Program-made: the position numbers and the translations under genes
Notes under the pieces: generated by a model
Database searches by the model: none
Seen by the model: the letters and a program-made list of their open reading frames with translations, nothing else
What the model was told of the DNA's origin: nothing
Shown here: in pieces, positions 50,602 through 60,568 of the stretch
How positions within the stretch are numbered: the first letter of the stretch is position 1
Layout: the number at the start of each line of letters is the position of its first letter
NCBI RefSeq assembly: GCF_014202995.1
Contig: NZ_JACHIA010000027.1
Location: forward strand, 1 to 64,000
Source of the DNA: Longimicrobium terrae
GTDB taxonomy: Bacteria > Gemmatimonadota > Gemmatimonadetes > Longimicrobiales > Longimicrobiaceae
Direction of reading: 5' to 3'
Length of the DNA: 64,000 nucleotides

Positions 50602-52100
50602 CAGCCGCGCTCCTGCGCGCCGGCGGCGGCGCCGGCCATCTGCGCCATCGCCAGCTCCCGGTCCGGCCAGTGGTCCTGCTCGCGGTGCGTAACCACCACG
50701 TGCACCGAGGGATAGTTGGCGCGCAGGTAAGCGGCCAGCCGCTCGGAAAAATACACTGAGCGGTGCTGCCCGCCGGTGCACCCGAAGTTGACGCTCAGCG
50801 AACTGAAGCCGCGCGTAAGCCACACGCCCACGTGGTGCTCGGCCAGGCCGCGCACGTGCATCCAGAAATCCTCCACTTCCGGCAGGCTTTCCAGAAAGTC
50901 CTTCACGGGCTCGTCGCAGCCGCACAGGCTGGCGTATTCCGTGTAGCGTCCCGGGTTGTGCACTGCGCGGCAGTCGAACACGAAGCCGCCGCCGTGGCCG
51001 CCCGCATCGTCCGGGTAGCCGCGCTTGAAGCTGAAGCTGCCGGTGTACACGGTCAGCCCGGGCTGTGGCGTGGGCTGCTTCTTTCGCAGCGTGGTGCTGC
51101 CGCAGATCGTCTCCAGCACGGCGCGAAGCTCCGGCAACTCCACCGGCACGAAGCCCGTTTCCAGCAGCCGTTCCACGTTGCGGATGGCCTGCGGCACGCT
51201 CTGCAGAAAGCGCGGCTTGCGCTCAAAGAAGCCGCGGTAGCCGTACGCGCCCATTGCCTGGAGGATGCGCACCAGCGTGTATCCGCGCAGGTGCTGGCGA
51301 AAGCGCTCGCGGTCCACCGGCATCCGCTTTTCCAGCTGCTCCAGGTAGTGCTCCAGCAGTTCCTCGCGCAGCGGCTCCGTCAAGCCCACCTTGGGGTCGT
51401 ACAGCAGCGAGGCCACGTCGTACTGCAGCGCGCCGCGGCGGCCGCCCTGGTAGTCGATGAACCAGGGCTCGCCATCGCGCACCATCACGTTGCGCGACTG
51501 GAAGTCGCGATACAGAAAGTGCCGCGTGTCGGCGCCCAGCAGGAAGGTGGCGAAGCGGCGGAAATCCTTTTCCAGCCGCGCCTCGTTAAACGGAATGTGC
51601 GCCAGCTTCAGAAAGTGGTACTTGAAGTAGTTCAGGTCCCACAGAATGGATTGCCGGTCGAACGCCGCGCGCGGGTACGCCACGGAGTAGTCCACCGCCT
51701 GCCCGCCCTCCACCTGAAACTGCGGCAGGATCTCCAGGATGCGCCGGTAGACGGGGAGCATGGCGGCGGGGAAGTCCGCGTCCGGATCGGCCTGGCGGGC
51801 CTGGCTCACGGCGTCGAACAGCGTCGTTTCGCCCAGGTCCTCCTCGATGTACACGCCGGCCTTCTTGTCGACCGCGTACACCTCGGGGACGGGAAGGCCG
51901 ATGCCGCGGAACGCGCGCGAAAACGCCAGAAACGCGCGGTTCTCGTCCGGGTCCGGGCCCACGACGCCCACCGCCGTCTCCATGTTTTCGCCCACCAGGC
52001 GCACCATCTTGCGCGCGGAGCCGTCCCCGGCGATCTCGAGAATGCTCACCGGCGGCGCGCCGAAGTGCTGCTTGAAGAGCCTGCGAAAAGTCTTGTCCAC
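50601..52100 (-). CDS. AmgK-like kinase fused to RapZ C-terminal domain
   Basis: A 499-residue two-domain protein. The first ~345 residues are an aminoglycoside phosphotransferase fold kinase like AmgK, which phosphorylates MurNAc/GlcNAc at the anomeric carbon: catalytic loop FLYRDFQSRNVM (around 200) and metal site FIDYQGGR. The last ~145 residues match the RapZ C-terminal domain, with the diagnostic FGCTGGQHRSVYFSERL (around 440) and FDCRAVHNPGRY. RapZ senses glucosamine 6-phosphate in enterobacteria; here the N-terminal P-loop domain of RapZ is absent. The GTG at 52100 is the best start, just before the kinase domain; there is no clear ribosome binding site and upstream codons are not protein-like. 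Overlaps murU. Confidence 0.82.
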   Translation of the reverse strand: MDKTFRRLFKQHFGAPPVSILEIAGDGSARKMVRLVGENMETAVGVVGPDPDENRAFLAFSRAFRGIGLPVPEVYAVDKKAGVYIEEDLGETTLFDAVSQARQADPDADFPAAMLPVYRRILEILPQFQVEGGQAVDYSVAYPRAAFDRQSILWDLNYFKYHFLKLAHIPFNEARLEKDFRRFATFLLGADTRHFLYRDFQSRNVMVRDGEPWFIDYQGGRRGALQYDVASLLYDPKVGLTEPLREELLEHYLEQLEKRMPVDRERFRQHLRGYTLVRILQAMGAYGYRGFFERKPRFLQSVPQAIRNVERLLETGFVPVELPELRAVLETICGSTTLRKKQPTPQPGLTVYTGSFSFKRGYPDDAGGHGGGFVFDCRAVHNPGRYTEYASLCGCDEPVKDFLESLPEVEDFWMHVRGLAEHHVGVWLTRGFSSLSVNFGCTGGQHRSVYFSERLAAYLRANYPSVHVVVTHREQDHWPDRELAMAQMAGAAAGAQERG

Positions 52101-52798
52101 TGCGCAATCGGGTTGGAGCGAATACGGCCGCGTCTGATGACCGGTGCAAGCTACAGCCGCAACGGTGGTGCCGTAACCGCGCGCATGGTGTGGACGGGGC
52201 GTTCCGGGCGGGGAAACTGCTGGAAAAAAAAGAAGTTGCGGGCGTGTCCCTGCGCTGCGCTCCGGGTCGGGCTTCGCGCGCCGTAGGCAACGATACAACT
52301 GTTGCCAACGGCGCCGAGCCCCCGGTTCGCGCCATGGTTGATCTCGCCGAGCGAACCCGGTGCGCGCGCGAACCGGGTTCTCGGCCCTGCGGGCGCGAAT
52401 CCCTCACGCGGGGATCAGCGCGTGGCGTCGTCCGTGCGGCCGCGGCGCGACGGTCGGAGAGTTCGTGCGTGTCGGCGGATCACCGCCCGGCGGTTGAAAC
52501 CGCGCCTCGAAAAACACGAAGTCCGCCTGCGCGGACTGCGGAGGCGGACGACTTGTCGATCCCACAATGCAGTTGAAGCCCCGAACCGGACGCGCCAGCG
52601 GCCGGTGTCGGGGCTTACCGCTGTTTGAGCGGCGGATTCCATTCGCTCACGATGCGCGCGCTCCGCACCGATACGGTCGACGGGACTGATCCCGCCGTTG
52701 CAGGTGAAGTCCCCCATCTGTTCGGGAGACTTTCCGCAGTTGTTGCGGCAAATCATCTGCTTCCGCGAGAGCCGTCCAGCAGGCCCGATCTCAGCCGA
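52101..52798. repeat. Gap with repeats and palindromes
   Basis: About 700 bp without a gene, downstream of the RND operon and upstream of the AmgK-RapZ gene. It holds a small inverted repeat GGCAAC-N9-GTTGCC (52286-52306), a hairpin GAACCCGGT / ACCGGGTTC (52353-52380), a reversed family C copy (52490-52560) and a reversed family B copy (52565-52650). The first palindrome is about 190 bp before the kinase start and could be an operator. Confidence 0.6.
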
Positions 52799-55700
52799 TC
52801 AGACGTTCGCCGTCTCGGCCCGGGCGGGCGCCGCGACCCCGGCGATTTCGATCAGCGAAGCGCGCAGGCGGCGGCGCTCGGGGCCGCGCTCAAAAAGGAG
52901 GTACAGCGCGGGGAGCACGGTCAGCACCAGGACGGTGCTGCTCGCCAGCCCGCCGAGCAGGGAATAGCCGAGCGCGTTCCAGATGTTGGCGTCCGCCGCC
53001 TCGCTGAACAGCACCAGCGGCAGCAGCCCCAGGATGGTGACCGCGCTGGTCATCAGAATGGGCCGCACCCGCTCCAGCGTACCGCGCAGCACCGCCTCGC
53101 GCAGCGGCAGCCCCCCGCCGCGGCGAAGCTGGTTCACGTGATCCACGAGCAGCGTGGCGTTGTTGGTCACCACGCCGCCCATCATGATCACGCCGATGAA
53201 CGCCTCGCGCGAGAAGCTGGCGTTCGTAAAGAAGAAGACGAGAAACACGCCGATCAGCGCCATCGGCACGGTCAGCAGCACGCACAGCGGCTGGCGCAGC
53301 GACTCGAACAGCGCGGCGGTGACCATGAAGACGAGGAGCAGTGAAATGCCCAGCACCCCGTAGATCTGCGTCCGCTCGTCATCCGACCACTTCCACTCCT
53401 CCTTGCCCACCAGCGTGTAGCCGGCGGGAAGGCGGGTGGCGCGGATCACCGCGGCGTGCACCTTGTCGCCCAGCTTGTTGGGGCCGCGGAACTCGTAGCT
53501 CACCGTGCGCTGGTACTGCTGGTCCTCGCGGACGATGCTGTTGAGCACCTCGCGCTCGTCCAGCCGCGCCACGTCGCCCACGCGCACCGCGCCGCCGCCC
53601 GGCGCGGGGATCAGCAGGTTCTGCATCTGCCCCACGTCCATGGCCTGGTGCCCCTGCAGCGCGACGGAAAAAGTCAGTTCCTCGTCACCCAGCCGCAGAA
53701 ACCCGCGCTGCCCGTTGCGCCCGATGGCGGCGTTCACCCGGCGCACCAGCTCCGCGGCGGTGATGCCGTGCGCCGCCATCCGCTCGCGGTCCACCCGCAG
53801 CACCACCTCCGTGGCGCGGTCGCGCGTGAACCACGAGCCCGACGAGTTGGTGTCCACATCCTGAATGCGCGAAAAGCGCTGCAGCCGGCGCCCCACGTCT
53901 TCGGCGATCTCGCGCACCCGCTCGTAGTTGTAGCCCAGCACCTTGATGCTGTAGTTGGGCGGCGACCCGCCCCCGCCGTAGAACGACGGCCCGTAGCCGT
54001 GCACCTGCACCTCGGTGCCGCCGTACAGGTGGCTGTACGCCTCCATCTGCTCCTTGATGGAGATGGGGACGGAGGTTTCCTGCAGCGAGTCGGGAAAGTC
54101 CACCCGCACCTGCGCCGCCTGCGGGTACACGTGTGTCGTGAAGCGGGCGACCTCCGGCATGGCGGCCAGCCGCGCCTCGAACGAGCGCACCAGCTCGTCC
54201 GTGCGGTCCAATTCCTCGCCGCGCGGCATGTCGAAGTTGATGCTGATGTACGACTGCTGGCTTCCCCACGCCCGCCACACGGTGCCGCGGGTGACGTACT
54301 TGTCAAACAGCAGCCACGATCCGCCCAGCATGAGCGCCGACGCCAGCACCGCCGCCCAGGGCCAGCGCAGCGTGCCGCCCAGCATGGCCGCGTACAGGCG
54401 CAGGTACAGCGGCGGCCGCGCCGGCGCGGGGCGCTCGCGAATGCTGCGCACCCGTCCCGCCAGCAGCCGCCCGGCCAGCGCGGGGGTGAAGCTGAACGTG
54501 ACGAAGAGCGAGGCGATGTTGGTGAACCCCACCACGATGGCCAGCGGCACGTAAAAGAGCCGCACCTCGCCCTGCAGGTACACGAAGGGGATGAAGACGA
54601 TGATGGTCGTCAGCGTGGCCGCGAGCACGGGAAGCACCATCTCGCGCGCGCCACGCTCCGCGGCGGTGGGGGCGTCGGGCGCGGTGCGGGCGTGCGTGTA
54701 CACGTTCTCCAGCACCACCACCGCGTTGTCGATGATGAGCCCGAAGCCCATCGCCAGCCCCATCAGCGTCAGCACGTTCAGCGTGAGCCCGCCGAAGTAG
54801 ATGAGGTTGAGGGTGATGAGGGCGGAAAAGGCGATGCTGGAAAAGACGATGGCCGCCGAGCGGACGGAGCGGAGGAAGAGGAAGAGGACCACGAACACGA
54901 TCAGCGCCGACGAGAGCGCCCGGCCGCGCAGGTCCGTCAGCTGGGTGCGGACGGCCTCGCTTTCGTCCGTGTCCAGAAGGAGGCGCGCCCCGCCGGGAAG
55001 AGCCGCGTCCAGGGTGGCGGCGCGCGCCTTGGCCGCGTCCGCCACGTGCACCACGTTGGTGCCGATCTCCTTGACCACCTGAAAGGAAACGGCGGGGTGC
55101 CCGTTGATGCGGTACAGCGTCGTGGGATCCTCATACGTGTCGCGCACCGTCGCCACGTCCGACAGGCGCACCATGCGCCCCTTGTCCGTGGCCAGCGGCA
55201 GCGACCGCAGCCGCTCCGCGGAGCCCGCGTGCTCGCGGATGGCGACGGTGTAGCGCATTCCGCCCCGCTCCACGCTTCCCGCCTCGCGCACGTCCTCCAG
55301 ATCGCGCACCCGCTGGCGCACCGTTTCCGGCGACAGCCCCAGCGCCAGAATGCGCGGCTCGTCCAGCGCGATCTCCAGCATGCGCGCGCGCCCGCCGAAG
55401 CCCTGCACCGCGGCCACCCCGTCCACCTGCCGCAGCTCCGGCGCCACCTGCTCGTCCAGCACCGTCCGCAGCGCTTCCGCCGTCATGGGCCCGGTGAGCG
55501 TGTAGCGCAGGAACGGGCGGTTCTGCTCGGCGAACTCCTCGGGAACGTACGGCTCCACCAGCGGACGGCCGGCGCCTTCCGGAAGCGACGCGTCCATGGC
55601 GGCCAGGCGCTCGCTCAGGTCCATCCGCGCAAAGTTCATGTCGGCGCTGCGCGCGAACTCCACGTCCACCCGGCCGCGCCCCTCCTCGGAGGTGGAGGTC

Positions 55701-55933
55701 ACCTTTTCCACCCCGCGCACCTGCTGCACGGCCGCCTCGATGGGCGAGGTAAGGAACGCCTCCGTGACCTCCGGCGAGGCGCCGCGCCACGTGGCGGTAA
55801 TGCGCAGCCGGGGAAGCTCCGTGTCCGGCAGCAGCTCCAGCGGCACCCGGAACCACGAGGCCACGCCCAGCAGCGCCAGCGCGCAGTACAGCATGCCCAC
55901 CGCCACGGGCCGGCGGATGGAAAAGCGGATCAT
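52799..55933 (-). CDS. RND efflux pump subunit (second)
   Basis: A 1044-residue inner-membrane RND permease with 12 membrane helices and two large periplasmic loops. The N-terminal helix is FSIRRPVAVGMLYCALALLG; TM4 reads FGLIIDNAVVVLENV with a single Asp; TM10 reads GGVVTNNATLLVDHV, where the usual Lys of AcrB-type pumps is Thr. Such pumps export drugs, metals or lipids using proton flow. It is the last gene of the operon, 55 bp after the first RND gene. Two different RND subunits side by side resemble MdtB/MdtC, which work as a mixed trimer. Confidence 0.9.
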   Translation of the reverse strand: MIRFSIRRPVAVGMLYCALALLGVASWFRVPLELLPDTELPRLRITATWRGASPEVTEAFLTSPIEAAVQQVRGVEKVTSTSEEGRGRVDVEFARSADMNFARMDLSERLAAMDASLPEGAGRPLVEPYVPEEFAEQNRPFLRYTLTGPMTAEALRTVLDEQVAPELRQVDGVAAVQGFGGRARMLEIALDEPRILALGLSPETVRQRVRDLEDVREAGSVERGGMRYTVAIREHAGSAERLRSLPLATDKGRMVRLSDVATVRDTYEDPTTLYRINGHPAVSFQVVKEIGTNVVHVADAAKARAATLDAALPGGARLLLDTDESEAVRTQLTDLRGRALSSALIVFVVLFLFLRSVRSAAIVFSSIAFSALITLNLIYFGGLTLNVLTLMGLAMGFGLIIDNAVVVLENVYTHARTAPDAPTAAERGAREMVLPVLAATLTTIIVFIPFVYLQGEVRLFYVPLAIVVGFTNIASLFVTFSFTPALAGRLLAGRVRSIRERPAPARPPLYLRLYAAMLGGTLRWPWAAVLASALMLGGSWLLFDKYVTRGTVWRAWGSQQSYISINFDMPRGEELDRTDELVRSFEARLAAMPEVARFTTHVYPQAAQVRVDFPDSLQETSVPISIKEQMEAYSHLYGGTEVQVHGYGPSFYGGGGSPPNYSIKVLGYNYERVREIAEDVGRRLQRFSRIQDVDTNSSGSWFTRDRATEVVLRVDRERMAAHGITAAELVRRVNAAIGRNGQRGFLRLGDEELTFSVALQGHQAMDVGQMQNLLIPAPGGGAVRVGDVARLDEREVLNSIVREDQQYQRTVSYEFRGPNKLGDKVHAAVIRATRLPAGYTLVGKEEWKWSDDERTQIYGVLGISLLLVFMVTAALFESLRQPLCVLLTVPMALIGVFLVFFFTNASFSREAFIGVIMMGGVVTNNATLLVDHVNQLRRGGGLPLREAVLRGTLERVRPILMTSAVTILGLLPLVLFSEAADANIWNALGYSLLGGLASSTVLVLTVLPALYLLFERGPERRRLRASLIEIAGVAAPARAETANV

Positions 55934-55988
55934 GCGGCGCGCCCCTTCCTCCGGGCGCGGCCCGGGGCGGGGAGGATGCGGACGGCCA

Positions 55989-58900
55989 TCAGTCCCCCGC
56001 CGCCAGCCCGGCCGGCACCGCGGGCTCCGCGTCCGCCGCGGAACCGCGCCCCATCCACGCGGCGATGCGCTCGCTCAGCTCGTCCAGCACGTCGTAGGCG
56101 ACGGGGATCACCACCAGCGTCAGCGCGGTGGCGGAAAGCAGGCCGCCGAACACCGCGATCGCCAGCGGCGCCTGCAGCTCCGCGCCCGGGCCCACGCCCA
56201 GCGCCAGCGGCAGCAGTCCCAGCATGGCGGTGATGCTGTTCATCACGATGGGGCGCATGCGCGCGTGGCCTGCGGCGTGAATGGCCTCGTGGCGCGTCAT
56301 CCCCTGCTTTCGCGCCTGGATGATGAAGTCCACCTTGACCACGGCGTCGTTGTCCACGATCCCCACCAGAATCACCATCCCGATCAGGCTCATGGTGTTG
56401 AGCCCCGCGCCCGTCACCCAGAGCGCGACGGTGGCGCCCACCGCGGCCAGCGGCACGGCCAGCAGGACGATGAACGGCAGCAGCAGCGACTCGAACTCCG
56501 CCGCGAGGAGCATGTAGACCAGGACGAGCGCGAGCAGAAAGGCGAACGCCAGCCCCGTGAAGCCGCGCTGCATCTCCTCGTTCTCCCCCCCGATGTCCAC
56601 GCGCAGACCCCGCGGCGGCGGCGTGGCGGCCACCAGCGCCTGCACCCGCTCCACCGCGTGGTCCACCCCGCCCGGGCCGGCGTCCGCGTGCAGCGTCACC
56701 ATGCGGTTCTGGTCCACGCGGCGGATTTCGCTGGGGCCGGCGGCGTCGTACACGCGCACCAGCTCGCGCAGCGGAATCCCGTCCACCCGCAGCTCCTGCA
56801 GCGTGGCGGCGGACCGGCGCGCCTCGTCCGGCAGGCGGACGACGATGGGCACCTTGCGGTCGAACTCCACCAGGTCGGTGGCCACGGTGCCCTTCATGTA
56901 GCCTTCCACCGTCTGCGCGATGCGCCGCGGGTCCACGCCGAAGGCGGCGGCGCGCTCGCGGTCGATCTCCACCCGCATTTCCGGCTGCCCCAGCTCCGTC
57001 CCCAGCCGCGCGTTGACCACGGCGGGCTCGGAAGCCAGCCGGCGCTGCAGCTGCCCGGCGTAGGCCAGCGCCGCGTCCAGGTTCTCCCCCCGCACGCGCA
57101 CCGCCAGGTCTGATTCGCCGCCGCCCAGCAGCCGCCCCAGCGCGGTGGCCTGTCCCGCCTCCACCGCCACCGACCCCGGCGGCAGAGAGGCCAGCACGGG
57201 GCGCAGCCGCTTGAGCGCGTCCGCCGTCGCCTCTCCCTCGCGCAGGCGCACGTCCAGCACGGCGGTGTTCAATCCGCTCTGCCGGTCGTCCATCCCCGCC
57301 ACCGCCAGCTGCCGGCCCACGCGGCTGAACACGGCCTGCACCGCGGGGTCGGCGCGCACCCGCCGCTCCAGCCGCGCGCTTTCATCCGCCGTGCGCTCCA
57401 GCGGCGTCCCCTCGGGAAGCTCCACCCGCAGCCGGAAGCCGCCCTGGTCCACCTCCGGCAGCAGCCCGCGCGGAAGAAGGAATCCCACGCCCACGCCCAC
57501 GGCCAGCAGCCCCACGGCAAAGGCCAGCGTGCGCGCGCGGTGGCGCATCGCGGAGGCCAGTGTGCGCTCGTACAGCGCGGCGAAGCGCGCGAATCCGCGG
57601 TCAAAGCCGTCCAGCACCGGGGCCAGCAGGCGCCCGATCCGCCCCGTTCCCGCCTCGCGCCCGGTGTCGCCTTCCCACCGCGCCGCCAGGGCGGGGAGGA
57701 GGGTGACGGCGACCATGATGGAGGCCAGCAGCGAAAAGGCGACCGCCATCGCCAGCGCGCCCAGCAGTTCGCCCGCGACGCCTTCGATGTAGACGATGGG
57801 GCCGAAGACGGCGATGGTGGTGATGGTGGACGCGGTGATGGCGCGCTGCACCTCTTCCGCGCCCAGGGCGGCGGCGGCGCGGGCGCGCAGCCCCATCTCG
57901 CGGTGGCGGAAGATGTTTTCCAGCACCACGATGGAGTTGTCCATCAGCATCCCCACACCCAGCGCCATTCCGCCCAAGGAGAGGATGTTGAGCGACACCC
58001 CGGTGGCGTGCAGCAGGGCGAAGGTGGCGATCAGCGAAATGGGGATGGCGAGGGCGATGGCCACGGGATACCGCGCCTCGCGCAGGAACAGAAACAGGAC
58101 CAGAAACGCCAGTACGCCGCCCAGGAGCACTTCCTGAACGACGTTGGCCAGCGCGTCGGAAATGAACCCCGCCTGGCTGACCGCGATTTCCAGCGACACG
58201 TCCGGGTACTCGCGGCGCAGCTGGACCAGCGTTTCCTCTACCTGGCTGGCGACGCGCACCGTGTTGGCGTCCGCGTTCTTGAACACCATCAGCCCGACGG
58301 ATTCCTGGCCGTTGTAGCGCGCCAGCGACTCCCGCTCGCGGAATCCGTCCTCCACCCGGGCCACGTCGCGCAGCAGCACGCGGGCGCCGGTGCTGTCCGC
58401 CCCCGGCCCGGCGGCAGAGCGGCGCAGGGGCACCTCCGCAATCTCCGCCACGCCGCGCAGCTCGCCCAGCGTGCGCAGCGAGTAGCGGTAGCGGCCGCGG
58501 CGGATGGTTCCGCCCGGCGCGGAGGCGTTGGACTCGCGCAGCGCCAGCGCCACGTCATCCACCGTGAGGCCGAAGCTTTCCAGCGCGCGCGGGTCCACGT
58601 CCACGTGAATCTCGCGCTCGGAGCCGCCGGTCACCTGCGCCTGCGCCACCCCGTCAATCTGCTCCAGCCGCCGCTTGAAGACCGACTCCGTCAGCTCCTT
58701 GAGCCCCGGAAGGTCGCGCCCGCCCGCCACGGAAAGCGCCATGATGGGCTCGCTGCGCGGGTCCGTGCGCAGTACCACGGGGCGCGCGGCCTGTTCGGGA
58801 AGGGCGTCGCGCACGTTGTCCAGCCGCTCGCGCACGTTGAGCGCGGCGAAGTCCATGTCCGTGCCCCAGGCGAACCGGGCGGTAACCAGCGAGGCGCCCT

Positions 58901-59156
58901 CGCGGGTGACGCTTTCCACGCCCTGCACGCCGGGCACGGTGCTGATGGCCTGCTCCACCTGTTCGGTGATGAAGCGCTCCACCTCCGCCGGGGCGGCTCC
59001 CGCGTCGGTGGTGTAGACCACCAGCCGCGGATACGCCACGTCCGGCAGCAGGTCGATGGGAAGGCGAAAAAAGGAGAGCAGGCCCAGGAACACCACGCCC
59101 AGAAAGAACATGGCGACGGCGACCGGCCGGTCGATGGCGATGCGCGGCAGCGACAT
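55989..59156 (-). CDS. RND efflux pump subunit (first)
   Basis: A 1055-residue RND permease. The first helix is VAVAMFFLGVVFLGLLSFFRL; TM4 has LGVGMLMDNSIVVLENIF; TM10 has GIVDNDAVVKVDFI, with an Asp where AcrB has Lys940 and a Lys further along, so the proton relay is arranged differently from AcrB. Periplasmic pore and docking domains are of normal size. It follows the TolC-like gene after 25 bp and precedes the second RND gene, so it is in the middle of a four-gene operon. Confidence 0.92.
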   Translation of the reverse strand: MSLPRIAIDRPVAVAMFFLGVVFLGLLSFFRLPIDLLPDVAYPRLVVYTTDAGAAPAEVERFITEQVEQAISTVPGVQGVESVTREGASLVTARFAWGTDMDFAALNVRERLDNVRDALPEQAARPVVLRTDPRSEPIMALSVAGGRDLPGLKELTESVFKRRLEQIDGVAQAQVTGGSEREIHVDVDPRALESFGLTVDDVALALRESNASAPGGTIRRGRYRYSLRTLGELRGVAEIAEVPLRRSAAGPGADSTGARVLLRDVARVEDGFRERESLARYNGQESVGLMVFKNADANTVRVASQVEETLVQLRREYPDVSLEIAVSQAGFISDALANVVQEVLLGGVLAFLVLFLFLREARYPVAIALAIPISLIATFALLHATGVSLNILSLGGMALGVGMLMDNSIVVLENIFRHREMGLRARAAAALGAEEVQRAITASTITTIAVFGPIVYIEGVAGELLGALAMAVAFSLLASIMVAVTLLPALAARWEGDTGREAGTGRIGRLLAPVLDGFDRGFARFAALYERTLASAMRHRARTLAFAVGLLAVGVGVGFLLPRGLLPEVDQGGFRLRVELPEGTPLERTADESARLERRVRADPAVQAVFSRVGRQLAVAGMDDRQSGLNTAVLDVRLREGEATADALKRLRPVLASLPPGSVAVEAGQATALGRLLGGGESDLAVRVRGENLDAALAYAGQLQRRLASEPAVVNARLGTELGQPEMRVEIDRERAAAFGVDPRRIAQTVEGYMKGTVATDLVEFDRKVPIVVRLPDEARRSAATLQELRVDGIPLRELVRVYDAAGPSEIRRVDQNRMVTLHADAGPGGVDHAVERVQALVAATPPPRGLRVDIGGENEEMQRGFTGLAFAFLLALVLVYMLLAAEFESLLLPFIVLLAVPLAAVGATVALWVTGAGLNTMSLIGMVILVGIVDNDAVVKVDFIIQARKQGMTRHEAIHAAGHARMRPIVMNSITAMLGLLPLALGVGPGAELQAPLAIAVFGGLLSATALTLVVIPVAYDVLDELSERIAAWMGRGSAADAEPAVPAGLAAGD

Positions 59157-59181
59157 GCGGCTCAGGTCCGAAGGGGCGGGG

Positions 59182-60528
59182 TCAGGGCGCGGCGGTGTCG
59201 CCGGTGCGCTCGCGCAGCGTGGCGAGCGCGGTGGCGAACTCGAACCGGGTGCGAAGGGCGTCGCGCTCGGCGCGGGCGGCGCGCTCCACGGCGTCGGTGA
59301 GTTCGGTGGAGGTCAGCGAGCCCACCTGGTACTGCCGGCGCGCCAGCTCCAGCCGGCGGCGGTTCAACTCCACCGATCGCTCGGCCAGCGCGGACGCGGA
59401 GTACGCGTTGCGAAGCTCCACCAGCGCCGCGCGGATGTCGCGCTCCACCCCCAGCTGCTCGCCGCGGGTGTCCTCGAGCGCGGCGTTGCGGCTGGCCCGC
59501 GCGGACTGGATGCGCGACGAGTTCTGGTACTGCGTAAAGAGGGGATACGAGAGGCCGATGGAAAAGCTGGCCGCCTGGTCCAGCGGATTGGGCTCCACCA
59601 GCCCGGAGTAGTCGCTGAACTGCTGGGTGCGGCCCAGCGATGCGCCCATGGTAAGGCGCGGCCAGCGCCCCGCCCGCGCCGCGTCCAGCCGGTACTCCGA
59701 CTGGCGGGCCGCGGCTTCCGCGCGTGCCAGCCGGGGATGCGTCGCCAGCGCGCGGGCCACCAGGGCGTCCGCGTCCAGCGTGGAGGGATCGAACGGATCG
59801 GAAGGGCGGTCGGTGAGCGCCACCGGCGGCCCGCTCAGCACGCCCATGGACTGCCGCAGGTCCAGCTCCGTGCGGCGGGCGTCGCCGCGCGCCCGGTCCA
59901 GTGCCTGCTCCTGCTCGGCGACGGTGACTTCCGCGGTCAGCACGTCCAGCGGCCCGCGCACGCCCACGCGCAGCAGCGTCTGCGTGCTCCGCAGCCGCTC
60001 GCGCGCGGATTCCAGCAGTTCTTCTTCCAGGCGGATGGCGTTGGACGCGCGCACGGCCTCCCAGTAGCGGCGCTCCACCTCGCCGCGCACCCGCAGCGCT
60101 TCCGTGCCCACGCGGGCCTCGCTGGCCTGCAGGCCGGCGCGCGCGGCGCGGGTGTCCTTGAGCCGCGCCCCGTTGTCGAACAGGGTGAACTGGTCCACCG
60201 ACAGGCTCTGCGACACCGAGCTGTTCTGGAAGTCGAGCGGGTCGTCGCGCACCACGGTGTTTCCGAATTCGTCCTGCCCCGTGAACTTGCGACTGTATCC
60301 GCCGCCGGTGCGCAGGCCCAGGGATACGGAGGGCAGAAAGGCGCCGCGGGCGCGCAGTACGTCCGCCTCGGCGCTGGCCACGTCGGCCTCCACGCGGCGG
60401 AACTGCGGATTGTTCTCGGCGGCCACGCGCTGCGCCTCCGCGAGCGAGAGCGGCACCGTGTCGGACTGCGCGGCCAGCGAAAAGGGGGCAAGCGCGGTGA
60501 GCACCGCGGCTGTGAGCAGGCGCTTCAT
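59182..60528 (-). CDS. TolC-family outer membrane channel
   Basis: A 448-residue TolC-like protein with a cleaved signal peptide (MKRLLTAAVLTALAPFSLAAQ). Two long alpha-helical repeats with the typical OEP pattern are visible: LSLAEAQRVAAENNPQFRRV at the start of the first and VARALATHPRLARAEAAARQ in the second, each followed by beta strands of the barrel (SLGLRTGGGYS; SFSIGLSYPLF). It forms the outer membrane duct for the RND pumps encoded downstream. An AGGA site precedes the ATG; the gap to the adaptor gene is 40 bp. Confidence 0.92.
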   Translation of the reverse strand: MKRLLTAAVLTALAPFSLAAQSDTVPLSLAEAQRVAAENNPQFRRVEADVASAEADVLRARGAFLPSVSLGLRTGGGYSRKFTGQDEFGNTVVRDDPLDFQNSSVSQSLSVDQFTLFDNGARLKDTRAARAGLQASEARVGTEALRVRGEVERRYWEAVRASNAIRLEEELLESARERLRSTQTLLRVGVRGPLDVLTAEVTVAEQEQALDRARGDARRTELDLRQSMGVLSGPPVALTDRPSDPFDPSTLDADALVARALATHPRLARAEAAARQSEYRLDAARAGRWPRLTMGASLGRTQQFSDYSGLVEPNPLDQAASFSIGLSYPLFTQYQNSSRIQSARASRNAALEDTRGEQLGVERDIRAALVELRNAYSASALAERSVELNRRRLELARRQYQVGSLTSTELTDAVERAARAERDALRTRFEFATALATLRERTGDTAAP

Positions 60529-60568
60529 GGTGTTCCTGGAGTCGTAACGGGAAGCAGGGCCGGCGCCG

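Noticed and set aside
53456-56233. Long plus-strand open frame across both RND genes
   Set aside because: Antisense shadow of two intact 12-helix pumps; the His/Arg/Gln-rich product has no membrane segments or motifs.
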